The notes beneath the pieces were generated by a model that ran no database searches, had not been told where the DNA came from, and was given only the letters and a program-made list of their open reading frames with translations. From NCBI RefSeq assembly GCF_901933205.1, contig NC_044576.1, positions 11,379,024-11,443,023 on the forward strand: a stretch of DNA of 64,000 nucleotides. The letters are read 5' to 3'. Source of the DNA: Camarhynchus parvulus (taxonomy: Eukaryota; Chordata; Aves; Passeriformes; Thraupidae). A program made the position numbers and the translations under genes. Of this stretch, positions 1 through 11,800 are shown piece after piece; the stretch's first letter is position 1; every line of letters begins with the position of its first letter.

Positions 1-3000
1 GCTTTTTAAAATGGCCCTCGAAAAAAGGTTTGCACCAATCCTATGCAGGGCACGGGAAGCAGCTCTGTTCTCTCCCTCCAGAGCAGCCCTCATGTCAGGA
101 GATGCCAGGCAGCCCCAAAGTCATGCTAGCGTGAATGGCATGCTGAATCACCCAGTGCAGCAGGGCCCTGTCACCAGGCGCCTGCCTGGGGAGTCTTAGG
201 ACAAACACCCTTCAGAAATCCCTACATCAAACATTTTCCAGGGCAGTACAAAGCTATTGATGTTTGAGCAGAACTTTCAGCCCGGAGGAGTCAAGATCAA
301 TTTCACTAGTTGGTCTTCGGACATTAACACCTCATAAAAAGGATGCTCATGCCCTGCTTATCTGGAATGTGTCTTTAATTATCTTTTGGTATACACCTTT
401 TGCAGCCCATTACTTACCAGTCAACACTGCTTTAATTATGGGCTTGGCAGTAACAGGCAGCTCTTACATCGTTGAAATAAAAATGCCAGAAAGGAACCCG
501 GGAGAATTGCAAAGAGATTTCATGTTCAAATGGAAAATGGTGGAATTCAGCAAAGGGACATGGATTCTCATTCACAAAGATTTCATATCATGAGCAGGAC
601 TCTCATGGCCAGGGGCACCCAGGAACCCTCCAGAGAACATGAGCAGACAAGTGATGGTTGTGCTGTCCCCTGTTCCTCAGGGAAAGGAGCACTTCCAGCA
701 GCCCCACTTGCTTTGAAAAGTAATTCAGTGTCCAGACATGTCCAGTTCCATGGGGTGCCAGCAGGATAAGCAGGATGGAAGCACATTTTGCACCTTGAGC
801 AAAAAGAAGACAAAATTTATGACAATCCTTGCTTTTCAAGGGTATTCATTCCCCAGTCCAGAACTGGCTCTTGAGGGATCTGTCACCTACATTGAGCTTG
901 CTCTAACAGTAAACACCTTTGTTAATCCAAGGCATTGCTCTGGACTTTTCTCCTACCAGAAATAAATGTTGCTTCTAATGCTTGAATGTGGAGGCAATAC
1001 CAAGTTGGGACATACCAGTCTTGCTCTAGTTCACACTAAAATTTATAGATGTCAAGGTGAAAAAGGCATTAGGCCCGTTTCAGATAACTTGAAATAATTT
1101 TCCACTTCAGTATTTATTATATTTAAATAAATATAAGAAATAATTTAAATGGTTTATGTGACTGATTGTAGTGCTCTGAAATCCAAGGTAATAATAAAAA
1201 AAGACTAAATGTCTGTCTCACCTGATATTTAACTCTTCACCAATGAAGAAAACTGGATACCTGCCATGGGAAGGTAGGAATCTATAACCAGCTCAGTAAA
1301 TGACATACTAGTACTTGAAAATTATGATGAAGGCCTCAGTCATTTTCAGCCCAGAGCTTCTATTTTGTGAATTTATTCAGTCTTTCTCTGAATGTATGTG
1401 GAATTTTAGCTTCCAGAGCATCCTCTCACTAGGACATGTCACGTGAAACAATCCTTAGGTTTCTGTGTTCTCAACATGTAACTTGCTAAAATCACTTGGT
1501 GCTTGTTGCTGCCCACCCAAGAATGTGGAGTGACCTTCACTGATTCCAGCAGTTCACACTGACCATTTTTTCATAAAACTCCTTCACTCTCTACCTTCAA
1601 CCACCTCATTTCCAGACTGAAGAATCTCATCTTATTCATGCTAGATGCTCCATGCCTTCCTCATTCACATTGTCTTTTCCAGAGCTTTTTCTGGTTATCC
1701 TGTATCCTTCATGAAAAAAGAAGATAGAGTGACTCTCAGAATTTAAGATGTAGAGGAATAATGGTGTTTTAACTATTATGAAGGTAATGTGCAGGGGGTT
1801 TTTCCAGTGCTTTCCTAACAGCTAACATTTGCTTTGTCTTTTTGACCCTCTCTGAGCTTGCATTCTCATGGAATTATCTATCAAACTCCAAAATCTCATT
1901 TCTGCGTTGTAATGGTAATCTGCTGTGAAACCTGAAAAGTTCCTTACTTGTACTGTCATGTGCTGCCTACTGGTGAGTTTTTGAGTCATGTGGCAATCTT
2001 GAAATAAATTGTCATCCCTGTCAAAGAGAAAGCTGCCTTAAATTTTCAAGGAAGTAAAACCCGAGATAATACCAAAGCTAAAGTATTTGTAAAAATTGTA
2101 TATTTTGTGAAGTGGCAGCCCAGCAGTACCCAACACTCTTCATTTTTTCTGGGCAGTAGGGGAAAAATCTTAGAAGATGGATGTAGGATAGCTGGGAAAG
2201 TGGTGATCAGTGCCCCCAGCCTCATGCAATACAATGTCTCCTGCTCTGGTGGAGGAAAAATCTGGGTTCTGTGGGACAGACCTGCCTCCCACAGCCACAC
2301 ATAACACTGATCTGCAGTTTGGACAGGCTGAGCCTGAGTCTGTAAAGGGTTAGGATGACCACAGGGAAGGACAAATCAGCAGAGCAGACTCCACACCAGA
2401 GCAGGAATGAGCTGGAGTAGGATTTCCTTGTTCAATAAGCCTAATGAATAGATTATCACTATTCTTGACCCCATTGAACACACAGTAGAAAAGCCACACA
2501 GCCATGCAGTAGGAAACCTGTGGTCAGTAAAATCCTGCCTCCGGAAACATAAAAAAATCATGGATAAAATATCCTCCAGAAATCCAGCCTGGGCCTCCAG
2601 AGCGTTACTGAACACAATTCAGCCTGGGAGCCCTCGCTTGCTGCAGCACCACTGAGGTAAAGATGATTTCCTTTAAATGTCATGGTATTTCATGCCCAGT
2701 ACAGTCAGGCTCACAGGCCACCTTATTTTATGGTAATCCTTTTCCCTGTACTCTGTGCTGTGTCCTTCCCTGTCTCCTTTCCTTTGTGAGAGAGCGTCTG
2801 CCATCGTCCTCACCCATGCTGTTTATATAACTGCAGATCTATCCTGTGACTGATCAGCTCCAGAAGCACTACTGGACTCTCAGACCTGACAGGATCAGAC
2901 CTCTGAACTGCAGATGTTTTAAGAAAAGGACTATCTTTTTCTTGTGCTGACAGAATCCAAGCACACCACATGATAGTATAGAAATAGAACAGATCTCAAC

Positions 3001-5880
3001 ATGGTAGTCTGCTGAACTTGATTATGATAACTAGTCACCTAAGGACGAGTGAATTTGGCCTTAAGGCTAAGTCTGCTGGGACTGGAGACAAGTTGTCTGG
3101 AGTCTCCTCCTCCCTGTTTAAAGAACTATTGCTCTAACCTCCCTTGTCAATCCTATTGCTCTTCATCTCCCAAATAACATCCCCACCCATGTGGCTGTAG
3201 TGAAACATGCTTCCCACCTATCTCACCATCTGCTAGTGAGTGACCCCATTTCTTTGCTAGATCTGTGCTGGCTTTTTGCTACTGCATTTAGTTTTTCCAT
3301 CACAATATTCCTATTCCAGACACATAGGAAAAAATATTCAGCACTATAAAACTGTGTCAATTGATATGACTTGTTCATTAACTGAGAAGCACAAAAAAGA
3401 TCCATTAGTTGGTCCCAGTGGACCCTCAAGAACAGTAAACTAAATGGAAGCCTTTCCTTTTTCTCAACACTGCACTCTGTGTTTACTGCCATGCCACTTG
3501 GCAACATAAGGCTGTGTCTTTCCCAGCAGGAAGCAGGAATAAAGAATGAGGAATTCCTTCAGAGAGAAAGAAGAAATAGTGTCAGATTCCAAACACTATG
3601 AATTAAAATACACATGCACTGTCATGAAGTGGTTAAAGGCCAGAATAAGGCATCAAAATGCTGAGGGTTTGCTGGAGATTTACTCCTTCATCCTGTTATA
3701 ACCAGTGTATGTGCTGTAGGACACTGGTGTGCAGAGTCATGGCACTGGACCTGTATGAAATATGTTTTTGAATAGTCTAAGCTACTCAGGGTTTTCCAAC
3801 ATGACCAGTATGAATAAGGCTGCCACAATTTATCCTTGCAAAGTACATTCAATTTTATTAAATACCCTCCCCAAATGACATAAAATCTTTCTTTGCTCCC
3901 ATACCTTCAAAAAAATCTTGTAAAATGCTTGTAGTCCATTCATATCCAAGTTTTAAAATTCCATCAGATCCATGTAGCATAAATCCAACATTCATGAACT
4001 GAGATTTCAAATGGACTTGTTACTTGTTAACATTTCATTTTTTAGGCTACCTCATAATAAAAAAAGACATCAGAGATGTCCACAAAATATTTTCAGTAGG
4101 ACTCAAGTTACTGACTTCCAGCAGATATGGGTAAAAACAAGCAGAGGACTATAAACTGCACAGCTGTGGTCAAAACTGAAGCTCTCTGTGCAACCTGGAC
4201 TTCAAACTGGTGAGCCTTGGCTGTCTCTTGACAAAGGCTTATTAAAGCAATGTTGGTTGAAACACATCATGATAAAGATGGCTGTTTCACCTTCCTCTTC
4301 CTCTTTAATAAGAGAAAAAACCCACAGTGATATTGTTAGGATGAGCATATGGAACTCTGACATAAATTCACCTCTAAAATGCACAAACTGAATTTGTAGT
4401 AAAATTAATGAGAATTTCATATGCTTATTACTTATAGGTGTTACCTAATTCTTAATCTTTGCAAAGAATAAAGTATTCTGGTTCTGGGACCTTTATAGCT
4501 GACAATCTCCAAGACTTGAATTATGCTCATAATTGTGTTTAAAATATGACAGAAGAGAAGGAGTTTTATCAAATACCCAAGGAATCCAATGACAAAGGAG
4601 AAGGATTCAGCAGACTTGTGCAAAGGTTAACTCACTCCAAGTTGCAAAGACTATTCACCACAGTATCAAACAGAATTACTATTGCACATTGTTTCCTATT
4701 ATGCACATCTCATTACACTCAACATTTCCTGTATGGGAATTTGTTGAAAATCTTGTCCATTAACCTAAAAATTTAATGCTTGTCAAATTGCAACACAAAT
4801 TATTTTAAAAGACCATACTTTTCCTTAGCTTCTCTAGTCTTAAAACTGAAAGATTAAGGTGATGCAATTCTGAGTCCCCACTAAAAATTAAAAATGACAG
4901 GTTGACTAGCTACATTAGGAACCAGACTTCGCTTGCAGTGGTTTCATTACAGCACTGTGCCATTTAGCACTGATTTAAAACAAAGTCCTGTTGATAATTC
5001 TATTTCCTTAGGTGCCTTTCCCTGAAGGGATCCCATCTCTTTTATACCAGCTTCAAATCCAGTTTAAAATAGGCTCCAGTTTATTTCCAAGTAACTTCCT
5101 AAGAAAAAGCCCAGTCCCTAAATCCTTACTTATAAAGAAAGTTGCCATTTAAACAAGTCACCTCACTGACTCTAGCATAATGACTCATGCCATAAAATTT
5201 GTTCTGAATTTGACCAATCCTCCCTCTCTCCCTCCCCCTCCTCCTTTTTTTTTAAGGAATTTTAAAAGACAGGGAAGAGCTAACGTGTCTCTATCTATTC
5301 TCTGGCATCCACCTAGAACACCAAACAAAAGAGGCCGACTACCTGGCAAATACCCTTTGTACTTCCCGATGGAAGTGAGATAGCCAATATCTCTAAGTTA
5401 GAGATAGCAAATGTTTCTAAACTGAAGAGGCAACAGTTTTCGAAGTAGAAATCTCAGAAGTTATGGTCAAATAGCTTTATTTTCTGTAAACTCAGCAAAG
5501 TGAATTTGTTCTGCATTTTTTCAATAATTTCCGTAACAGTGTTTGGGATTTGTTGTTTCAAGTTTAGATTATACCTGTCAATAAATGCAATTCACTGACA
5601 AATAACATTTCCAATGCTGAAGCCACGAAGGTAACTAATCTGTCAAAAATTATGAGGGCAGAATTGCAAACCTTCACAAAATATGATAGAGCAAGCTTTT
5701 CAGCTACTCTGGGAAATTACTCTCTCAAAATTAGTCATCAGATGTATCTAACAACACCTAAGAAACACAAGAAAGATTAATCTCTGAAAGCTGTGGACTC
5801 TCTGTTTAATGATACCTTGAAAGAAAGATTAAATGACCCTTGAAACTTGTCCTGTAAGTGCAAGCCACTGACCTCTATTC
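1..5880. other. Intergenic DNA, no gene recognised
   Basis: I read both strands and found no exon that I can assign to a protein family. The open frames here are short, change frame at random and lack splice sites in sensible places. The base composition is ordinary AT-rich vertebrate intergenic DNA. In human the TMEM254 upstream neighbours are collectin genes; I see no collagen-like or C-type lectin exon here. Confidence 0.6.
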
Positions 5881-5883
5881 AGA

Positions 5884-5962
5884 GAAATAAGGTAGTATTT
5901 AATGGTGTGTGCTGGCCAGACTAGATGATGCTACAGGTCTTCTGGCTTTAAATTATTACAAC
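5884..5962 (+). repeat. Possible old CR1/LINE 3' tail
   Basis: The stretch reads 'gactagatgatgctacaggt' followed by 'cttctggctttaaatt'. It resembles the degenerate 3' ends of old sauropsid CR1 elements, where a 'TAGATGA..TACAGGTCTTCTGGC' block precedes the tail. It is short and diverged, so the call is weak. Confidence 0.25.
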
Positions 5963-6487
5963 TGGAGCTATATTCACCTTCCTAAATACTCTAAAGACTT
6001 CTCTCTTTGCCAAGAGAAATAGCCTGTTTTAAAAATTCAGGTCAGGTCACTGTCCTGGATCAGAAATGGAATTTCTGAATGTCAGCCCCCAAGAAAGGCC
6101 TGAGCAGGGAGTTTATGAACTATTTCACATTCAGGTCCAAGGCTGCTGAGATGCCAGGGCTGATAGAGCTGCCCATGACAGTCAACAGGGCTGGCAGCGA
6201 GTGAGGGCTGCTGCCTCACATGAAGCTGAAGAATATCACTTAATAAAAAGATATATCAATTATTTTCGGCAACAGAGAAACAAAAGTAAGCCAGCTCCCT
6301 GTCCTCTGCCCACGGTGCAGGCGGTCCTCACTGGAGTGTGGCAGTACGGGTGACACGACACCGTCTCCGACCCCACCTGGCCACCCAGGCCAGTCTAACG
6401 AGGCTCATGCAGCAGCAGCGGCTGGTGCTGACAGCCCGTGCTTTGCTGTGTATCCACCGCCCTCTGCAGCCACCGCCGCGCAGCAGC

Positions 6488-6700
6488 CCTGCAGCGAGCG
6501 CAGCCCTGCAGCGAACGCAGCTCTGCAGAGAGTGCATCCCAGTGAGCACAGCCCTGCAGCGAACGCAGCTCTGCAGTGAGCGCATCCCTGCAGCGAGCGC
6601 AGCCCTGCAGTGAGCGCAGCCCTGCAGTGAGTGCAGCCCTGCAGTGATCGCGCAGCCCTGCAGCGAGCGCAGCCCTGCAGCGAGCGCAGCCCTGCAGCTC
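6488..6700. repeat. 17-bp GC-rich minisatellite, about 12 copies
   Basis: The unit is cctgcagcgagcgcagc. Copies vary at a few fixed positions (agcg/aacg/agtg/tgag), one copy is shortened by 3 bp and one lengthened by 2 bp. Because 17 is not a multiple of three, the array reads open in several frames and generates Cys/Ala/Leu/Gln-rich peptides that are artefacts. Each unit contains a PstI-type CTGCAG palindrome and CpGs. It lies about 2 kb upstream of TMEM254. Confidence 0.9.
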
Positions 6701-7584
6701 CGGCCGCCTTTTGGCTGCGTGCCCAAGCACGGGCCGTGCTGGGACCGCGGGGATGGTCCTGGGCCGGGCACGGTGGGCTCTCCTGGGCCGGGACCGTCCC
6801 AGGCTCTCCTGCCACACAGCTCGGCCCGGACCAGGATCTCAGCTCCACCTTTAGAGAAGCAATTGTGTAGAATGTTCTAAAGAGGAAGAAATTAACGAAC
6901 GGGCTACGAAAAAACAAACCAAAGCAGAGCATACCAAACAAACCCGGGAGAAAAAAACCACAAAAAGTTTAATTTCAGAAATTTCTCCCAAATACTAAGA
7001 TGTAAGTGGGGTCACACACTCTTGTCTCCTGCATCAGCAAAGCAACACAGGGAAATTTATGAATCAGGTTTAAGTTCACACAGCCAACCTCACTGGGTTT
7101 TGTCGGAGGGATTCCCAGCAACAGTTTTACCACAGCAGGATTTTTTACCAAACTATCTTGTAATCTCCAAAGAACACCCCAGAAAAAGGAGGAAAAAAAG
7201 AAAAGGGGGGGAAGCACAGGCATATCATTAACACCTAATTAACAGGGCAGTGTGTTTAGCCTTCATGCAAGAAGAAACAAGAGCATGGCAAACATTTTAC
7301 ATTGTCCCTGCACTGTCAGTCACGCCAAGCAAACAGGTAGCAGAGTTTAAAGGAAAGCACAAATCCGCCTAACCCACCCCGCAATGTTTCTACCCGTGAG
7401 CACCTTTCCCAAGGTCCTGGTGACTCATCACCGAGACCACATTCCCAAAAGGGTACAGAATAGAAAATGCTGGACTTAATACGCTTTGAATCGCCAGTTT
7501 TCAAAAGGGAAGGCACCATCTACTGCTCTAGGTAAGGACTGAACTGCCCAGTGGTGGGAAGGTCAGTAACTGTTTATTTTCCCC

Positions 7585-7810
7585 CAGGAGCGAGCGCCAG
7601 TGCAGCCTGCGCTCCGGGCTGTGCTGCGGCAGGGACAGCGCGGTGCGCCCGGACAGCCCGCGCGCTCCGGGGCACCGGGGACAGCCGGGAGCGGCCTCCG
7701 CCCGCGGCCCCGCTCGGCGCCACGAGAGGGCGCTCCGGGCCCTGCGGCGCGGGCCGGGCCGGGCCTGCCCGGGAGCTGGGGGCGCATCGCGGGCCGCATC
7801 TGCTGCGATT
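7585..7810. promoter_or_regulatory. CpG island upstream of TMEM254
   Basis: A compact block very rich in CpG and GC-box-like sequence, sharply bounded by AT-rich DNA on the left. It is separate from the TMEM254 promoter island, about 0.7 kb away, with a CR1 element between them. No splice-competent coding exon is evident. It could be an upstream promoter for TMEM254, the start of a divergent non-coding RNA, or an insulator. Confidence 0.6.
7720..7734 (+). promoter_or_regulatory. CTCF-like binding motif
   Basis: The sequence CCACGAGAGGGCGCT matches the CTCF core form CCACNAGRGGGCGC at every fixed position. It sits in the middle of the CpG island, between the minisatellite and the TMEM254 promoter. 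Motif match only; occupancy is unknown. Confidence 0.5.
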
Positions 7811-7920
7811 GCCCCGCTTCCTGCATTTCCTCACCCCAAAGCAAACCCTGCAGGAAAGTAGCAACGAGTCAAGTTCAAAAGCTCACTCCAACTTCTGTGC
7901 TGTTCCACCCTGTGTTCGGT

Positions 7921-8505
7921 ACAGAATCGCAGAATCGATTAGGTCGGAAAAGCAATCTGTGACTGAACATCGCCTTGTCAACTAGAGCATGGCACTGAGT
8001 GCCACGTTCGGTCTTTTCTTAAACACCTCCGCCACCTCCCTGGGCAGCCCGTTTCGGTGTCTAATCACCCCAAACTGCCCTAGTGTGGTTCTGGACTATG
8101 TCCTCTTGTCCTGCCGCTGACGGCCTAGGACAAGGGGCCAATTCCCACCTGGCACACCCTCCTTTTGGGCAGTTGTACAGCGTGATAAGGTTTCCCCAGG
8201 CTAAACAACCCCAGCTCCCTCAGCTGCTCCTCGTAGTGCTTGTGCTCTACCTCAGCAGCCTGGCTGCCCTTCTCTGGACACATTCCAGCAGCTCAAAATC
8301 CTTCCCTAACTGAGGGACCCCGAACTGGACACAGCACTCGAGGTGGGGCCTCACCAGTGCCAAGTACAGGGGGATGATCCCTTGCCTGGTCCTGCTGGCC
8401 ACACTACTGCTGATCCAGGCCAGGATGGCATTGGCCTTCCCGGCCCAGCGGGCACCCTGCTGGCTCGTGTTCAGCCAGTGCCGAGCAGCACCCCCGCCCC
8501 TTCTC
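7921..8505 (-). mobile_element. CR1 LINE, 5'-truncated, reverse orientation
   Basis: The 3' end of the element lies at the left ('acagaatcgcagaatcga', the inverted CR1 tail) and sequence continues rightward into the C-terminal coding part of the reverse transcriptase. On the minus strand, about 8247-8450 reads a degraded but long frame with the CR1 tail motifs ILAWISSSVASRTRQGIIPL and LVRPHLECCVQFG. The element ends near 8500 where the TMEM254 CpG-rich promoter begins. It is a dead fragment. Confidence 0.9.
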
Positions 8506-8744
8506 CGCCGCGACACTTCCCAGCCACTCTGCCCGCAGCCTGCGCCTGCAGAGGCCAAGCGCAGGAGGCGACACTCGGTCACACCCATCGGTGCCGAGCC
8601 GCTCCCCGCCCGGCCCGCGGGCAGTGCCCGCCCAGCGCTGGGCGAGGCCGCCGCCTCAGCCCGCCGGGCCCGCCCCGGCCCCGCCTCCCCAGCCCGGCCT
8701 TAGCGGCGGCGGCGCGGCCTCCGCTCACAGCGCGGCCCGGCGGC
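8506..8744 (+). promoter_or_regulatory. TMEM254 CpG-island promoter and 5' UTR
   Basis: Dense CpG sequence begins exactly where CR1 homology fades and continues through exon 1 to about 9250. GC boxes of the CCGCCCC/CCCCGCC type lie at about 8670-8690, 55-75 bp before the start codon. No TATA box is visible, as expected for a housekeeping-type CpG promoter. The transcription start is inferred to lie near 8690-8730. Confidence 0.7.
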
Positions 8745-8849
8745 ATGGCGGCGGCGGCGGCGGAGCGCGGCCGCGATGGCAGCTGCCACTTCCAGCGCTC
8801 CCGGCTCATCTGGATGGTCGCCATCATCTTCGGCATGATCCTCCTCGGC
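8745..8849 (+). CDS. TMEM254: TMEM254 exon 1
   Basis: Encodes residues 1-35, an alanine-rich start followed by the first hydrophobic segment (LIWMVAIIFGMILLG). The donor is ggc|gtaagg and the exon ends in phase 0. It lies wholly in the CpG island. Confidence 0.9.
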
Positions 8850-11800
8850 GTAAGGAGCGGCGCGGGGAGGGCGGGAGGGAGATCGGTCAGAAACCGCGGG
8901 GTGCGTGGAACAGGTGCCCTACTCCATCCCCGTGTCCGCGGAAACGCCGCTCCCTAAAATAAACGGGGAGAAAAAGGAAACTGGAGGTGCTGCTTTGGCC
9001 AGGCAGGGAGGAGGCTGGACAGAGCCATGCAGGAAGGCCGGAGGGAGGGAGAAAGCAGCTGGTCTGCGCAGGGAAGCGAGGCCGTGGCGCTGGGGCGCGT
9101 CCCGGGCCCGGTCAGAGCATCCCGGGCGCGGCAGCAGCGAGGGCTTGCGGGGCAGGTGCCCCGGGAAAGGGGCTGCAGCATTCCCAGAACTGGGAGCTGA
9201 GGCGCCGAGCATCAGCACAGCCCGCTCCGGACAGCTGGGGGGCATGTCAGTCCCTAAGGTGCATTTACAGGTGAGGGCTTTGGGCACAGGCTGTACGAAC
9301 TGGTGGTGTTGGGAAACACACGCGTTCAGTCACCACGTTGTGTTAATTTCCAAAAACAGACTTCAGCTAAGTTAGTTTGGATTACTGGAGCAGGGATATT
9401 AATGGCTTTTTGATGTATCTGTCAAGTTTATGAAAGTTGTCCTTGACTTTCACATGTTGCGATTTTCTTTCTGTTTGCACAGATTTTCTAAACTTGGGAA
9501 CCACCTGTAAAAATGATAGTCAAGGCACATCAAGCCACTCACAAAACAATTTTTGGGCTGTTTGAAGAAACAGAATGAGCTCTAAGCAGATTCTCTGTTT
9601 AAAATCATCACCTCACCACATCTTTGGCATAGCTAAATTTACATATAGTGAGAAACTGCAGTGTTGATACACCAGAAGCAAGATAAGGCAGTGTGAACTT
9701 TGGCCTGGTGCTTACCTTAGATCCCCAGTGGCCTCTGAAATGCACAGGCCTCACTGCCTGCTTCTCCTCCCGGCTTGCGGAAATCGGCATGCACAGTGCT
9801 AAACACTGCGGACAGCGCTGTGACAGGAGAGAGAAACTGGGAAGGAAATTCTACATCTCTGCTCTTGGGATTCATGCTCAGCTTTCTTCTGTGCCCGGTT
9901 AAAAATAAACAAAAATCTGACATTTTCTTTTTTATGGGACGAAAGAAGAAAGACAGATCCCCTAGTTTTAGATAGTTATTCCTCCTAAACAGTGTTTTCA
10001 TGGTTTGGCCTCCTCAGGTCACTTGCCTCAGATTAACTTCTTCAGGACAAAGACAATGTAGGTTTTGCAGCTTCCATGTCTAATAGGTAATGAGCTTACA
10101 ACTTAAATACCACTTAACGTGCAGATGCACTCTTGGTCCCCAGACAGCAACCTTAAACTTATCCCCTTGGCATCTGGTATGTCAGGGAATAGAAATTTCC
10201 TAGTTGGAATCTTTCAAAGGCTCCTGGGAGAATATGGTCCTTGGACAAGGTTAATGGAATGAAAGAACTTAAGTGCTATGAATAAATGAGCTCGGAACTC
10301 ATGGGGCTCAAAAATAAAGCTATTTGGAAGGTTAAGTTGATAGTACTTCTACTCTGAAGTAAGATAACGATTTTTTTTTTGCAGTGGGTAACACTTTGGC
10401 CTTCAACTATACCTTATAGTTACTTGGGATTTTTTGGTACCTTCCTTAATTATTTAGTGGAACACCACCACAAATGGGTATGCTACGGGTAAGTTATGTT
10501 TGACTGTGTAATTATTTTGCCTCTCTCTGACTCTTGTACTTAGTCTGTATTAACAAGCTTTCCTGTAACCCAGTTGTTAATTAGATTTAAAGAGCTCTCC
10601 TTTCAAGCTCATTACAATTAAGGGTGTGGGGTGATAAGTATGTAGAGGACTAGACAGGCTAAGACCAGTTTGATAGTTTAAAAAAATCAGCTTCAAATTT
10701 GACATCACTGATGGTTTAACAAGAAAGGGAAAAATGTTAAGATACTACTTTTGATGACAGTTATTAGTACAAAGTTATACTTGTACCATCTACTGCAAGT
10801 CTTTTTCTTCTCTAGTTGTTACTCGAACAGTCCAATTCTTTCTTTAGGAATCTTTTTTTATCCAGCTTCAATTAAAGAACATTTTCTACCCTGGCCCTCA
10901 CTTCTCCTGATCTACATGAGAAATAACCTGCTGAACAAACTGCATAGTGCTGTTTTGCTGGGTTACAGAACTTAGTTTTTGCCACTGTAATTAACAAAAG
11001 AGCCAGAAAATATTTCCTTGAGCTCACTGGCTTCCTGTAAAGACAGAAATCAGTAGGGCTTTCTTGTTTCTTTTACCATGTATCATGTAGAACCTTCATC
11101 TTTTCTCAGAGCATATTTTGCTTTAGCAAGGTATTTAATTGATCCTAACTGAATATCTCTTTTTTTTTCCTACAAAAGCTTCTATATAAAAAATTTGTAG
11201 GCCAAGTGTGGCTTATATAAGTCACATTATATATTCTCAATCTATACACACTCTTGTTTTCATAGAACTAAATCTATAAAAACTTAAGTAGCTCCTTAAG
11301 ACCACTAAAAATACTTATGTAAGTAAAAGGATAGATTTTGCTTGCTTAACTAAGATTAACTTGTGCTGCTTTCACTAAGCATTTGGCTTTTTGGCCTTAT
11401 CTGAGTGCTGAAAGTTTTGGTGAATGCTTGAAATGGCAGGTCAAGGCTTATTGCACAAGTTGCAGTTGCTCTGATTTTCTCAGTGGGCTTCAGTTCCTTT
11501 TAAGTGTACACTTGTGGGGTTTTTTCAAGATGAAAAACACCCCTTCTTTTCTAGGTTAAAATAAGTTGTTTCTTCAGTGCTTCCAGATTTATATTCTCTG
11601 CATAATGCATCTTGGATACAACAGTCTTCTCCCTAATTTTCAGCAACATAAACCATGTTTTCTTTCCACCAGGTTCTGGATATCCTGGTTGATTCACATA
11701 GTGGAAGCCCTCTACGGTATTAAGTTATGCCAGTAAGTTGTTCCCTCCTCTCACTCCAACACAGGTTCTCTGTAAGGGAATTCTGAATCAAGTAACATAA

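Noticed and set aside
264..593. 109-codon frame with hydrophobic stretches near the left edge
   Set aside because: No domain, no splice sites at sensible places and no neighbouring exons that continue it.
6328..6941. Cys/Ala/Leu-rich frames of 140-178 codons
   Set aside because: They are translations of the 17-bp minisatellite; the same repeat reads open in all three frames, as expected from its length.
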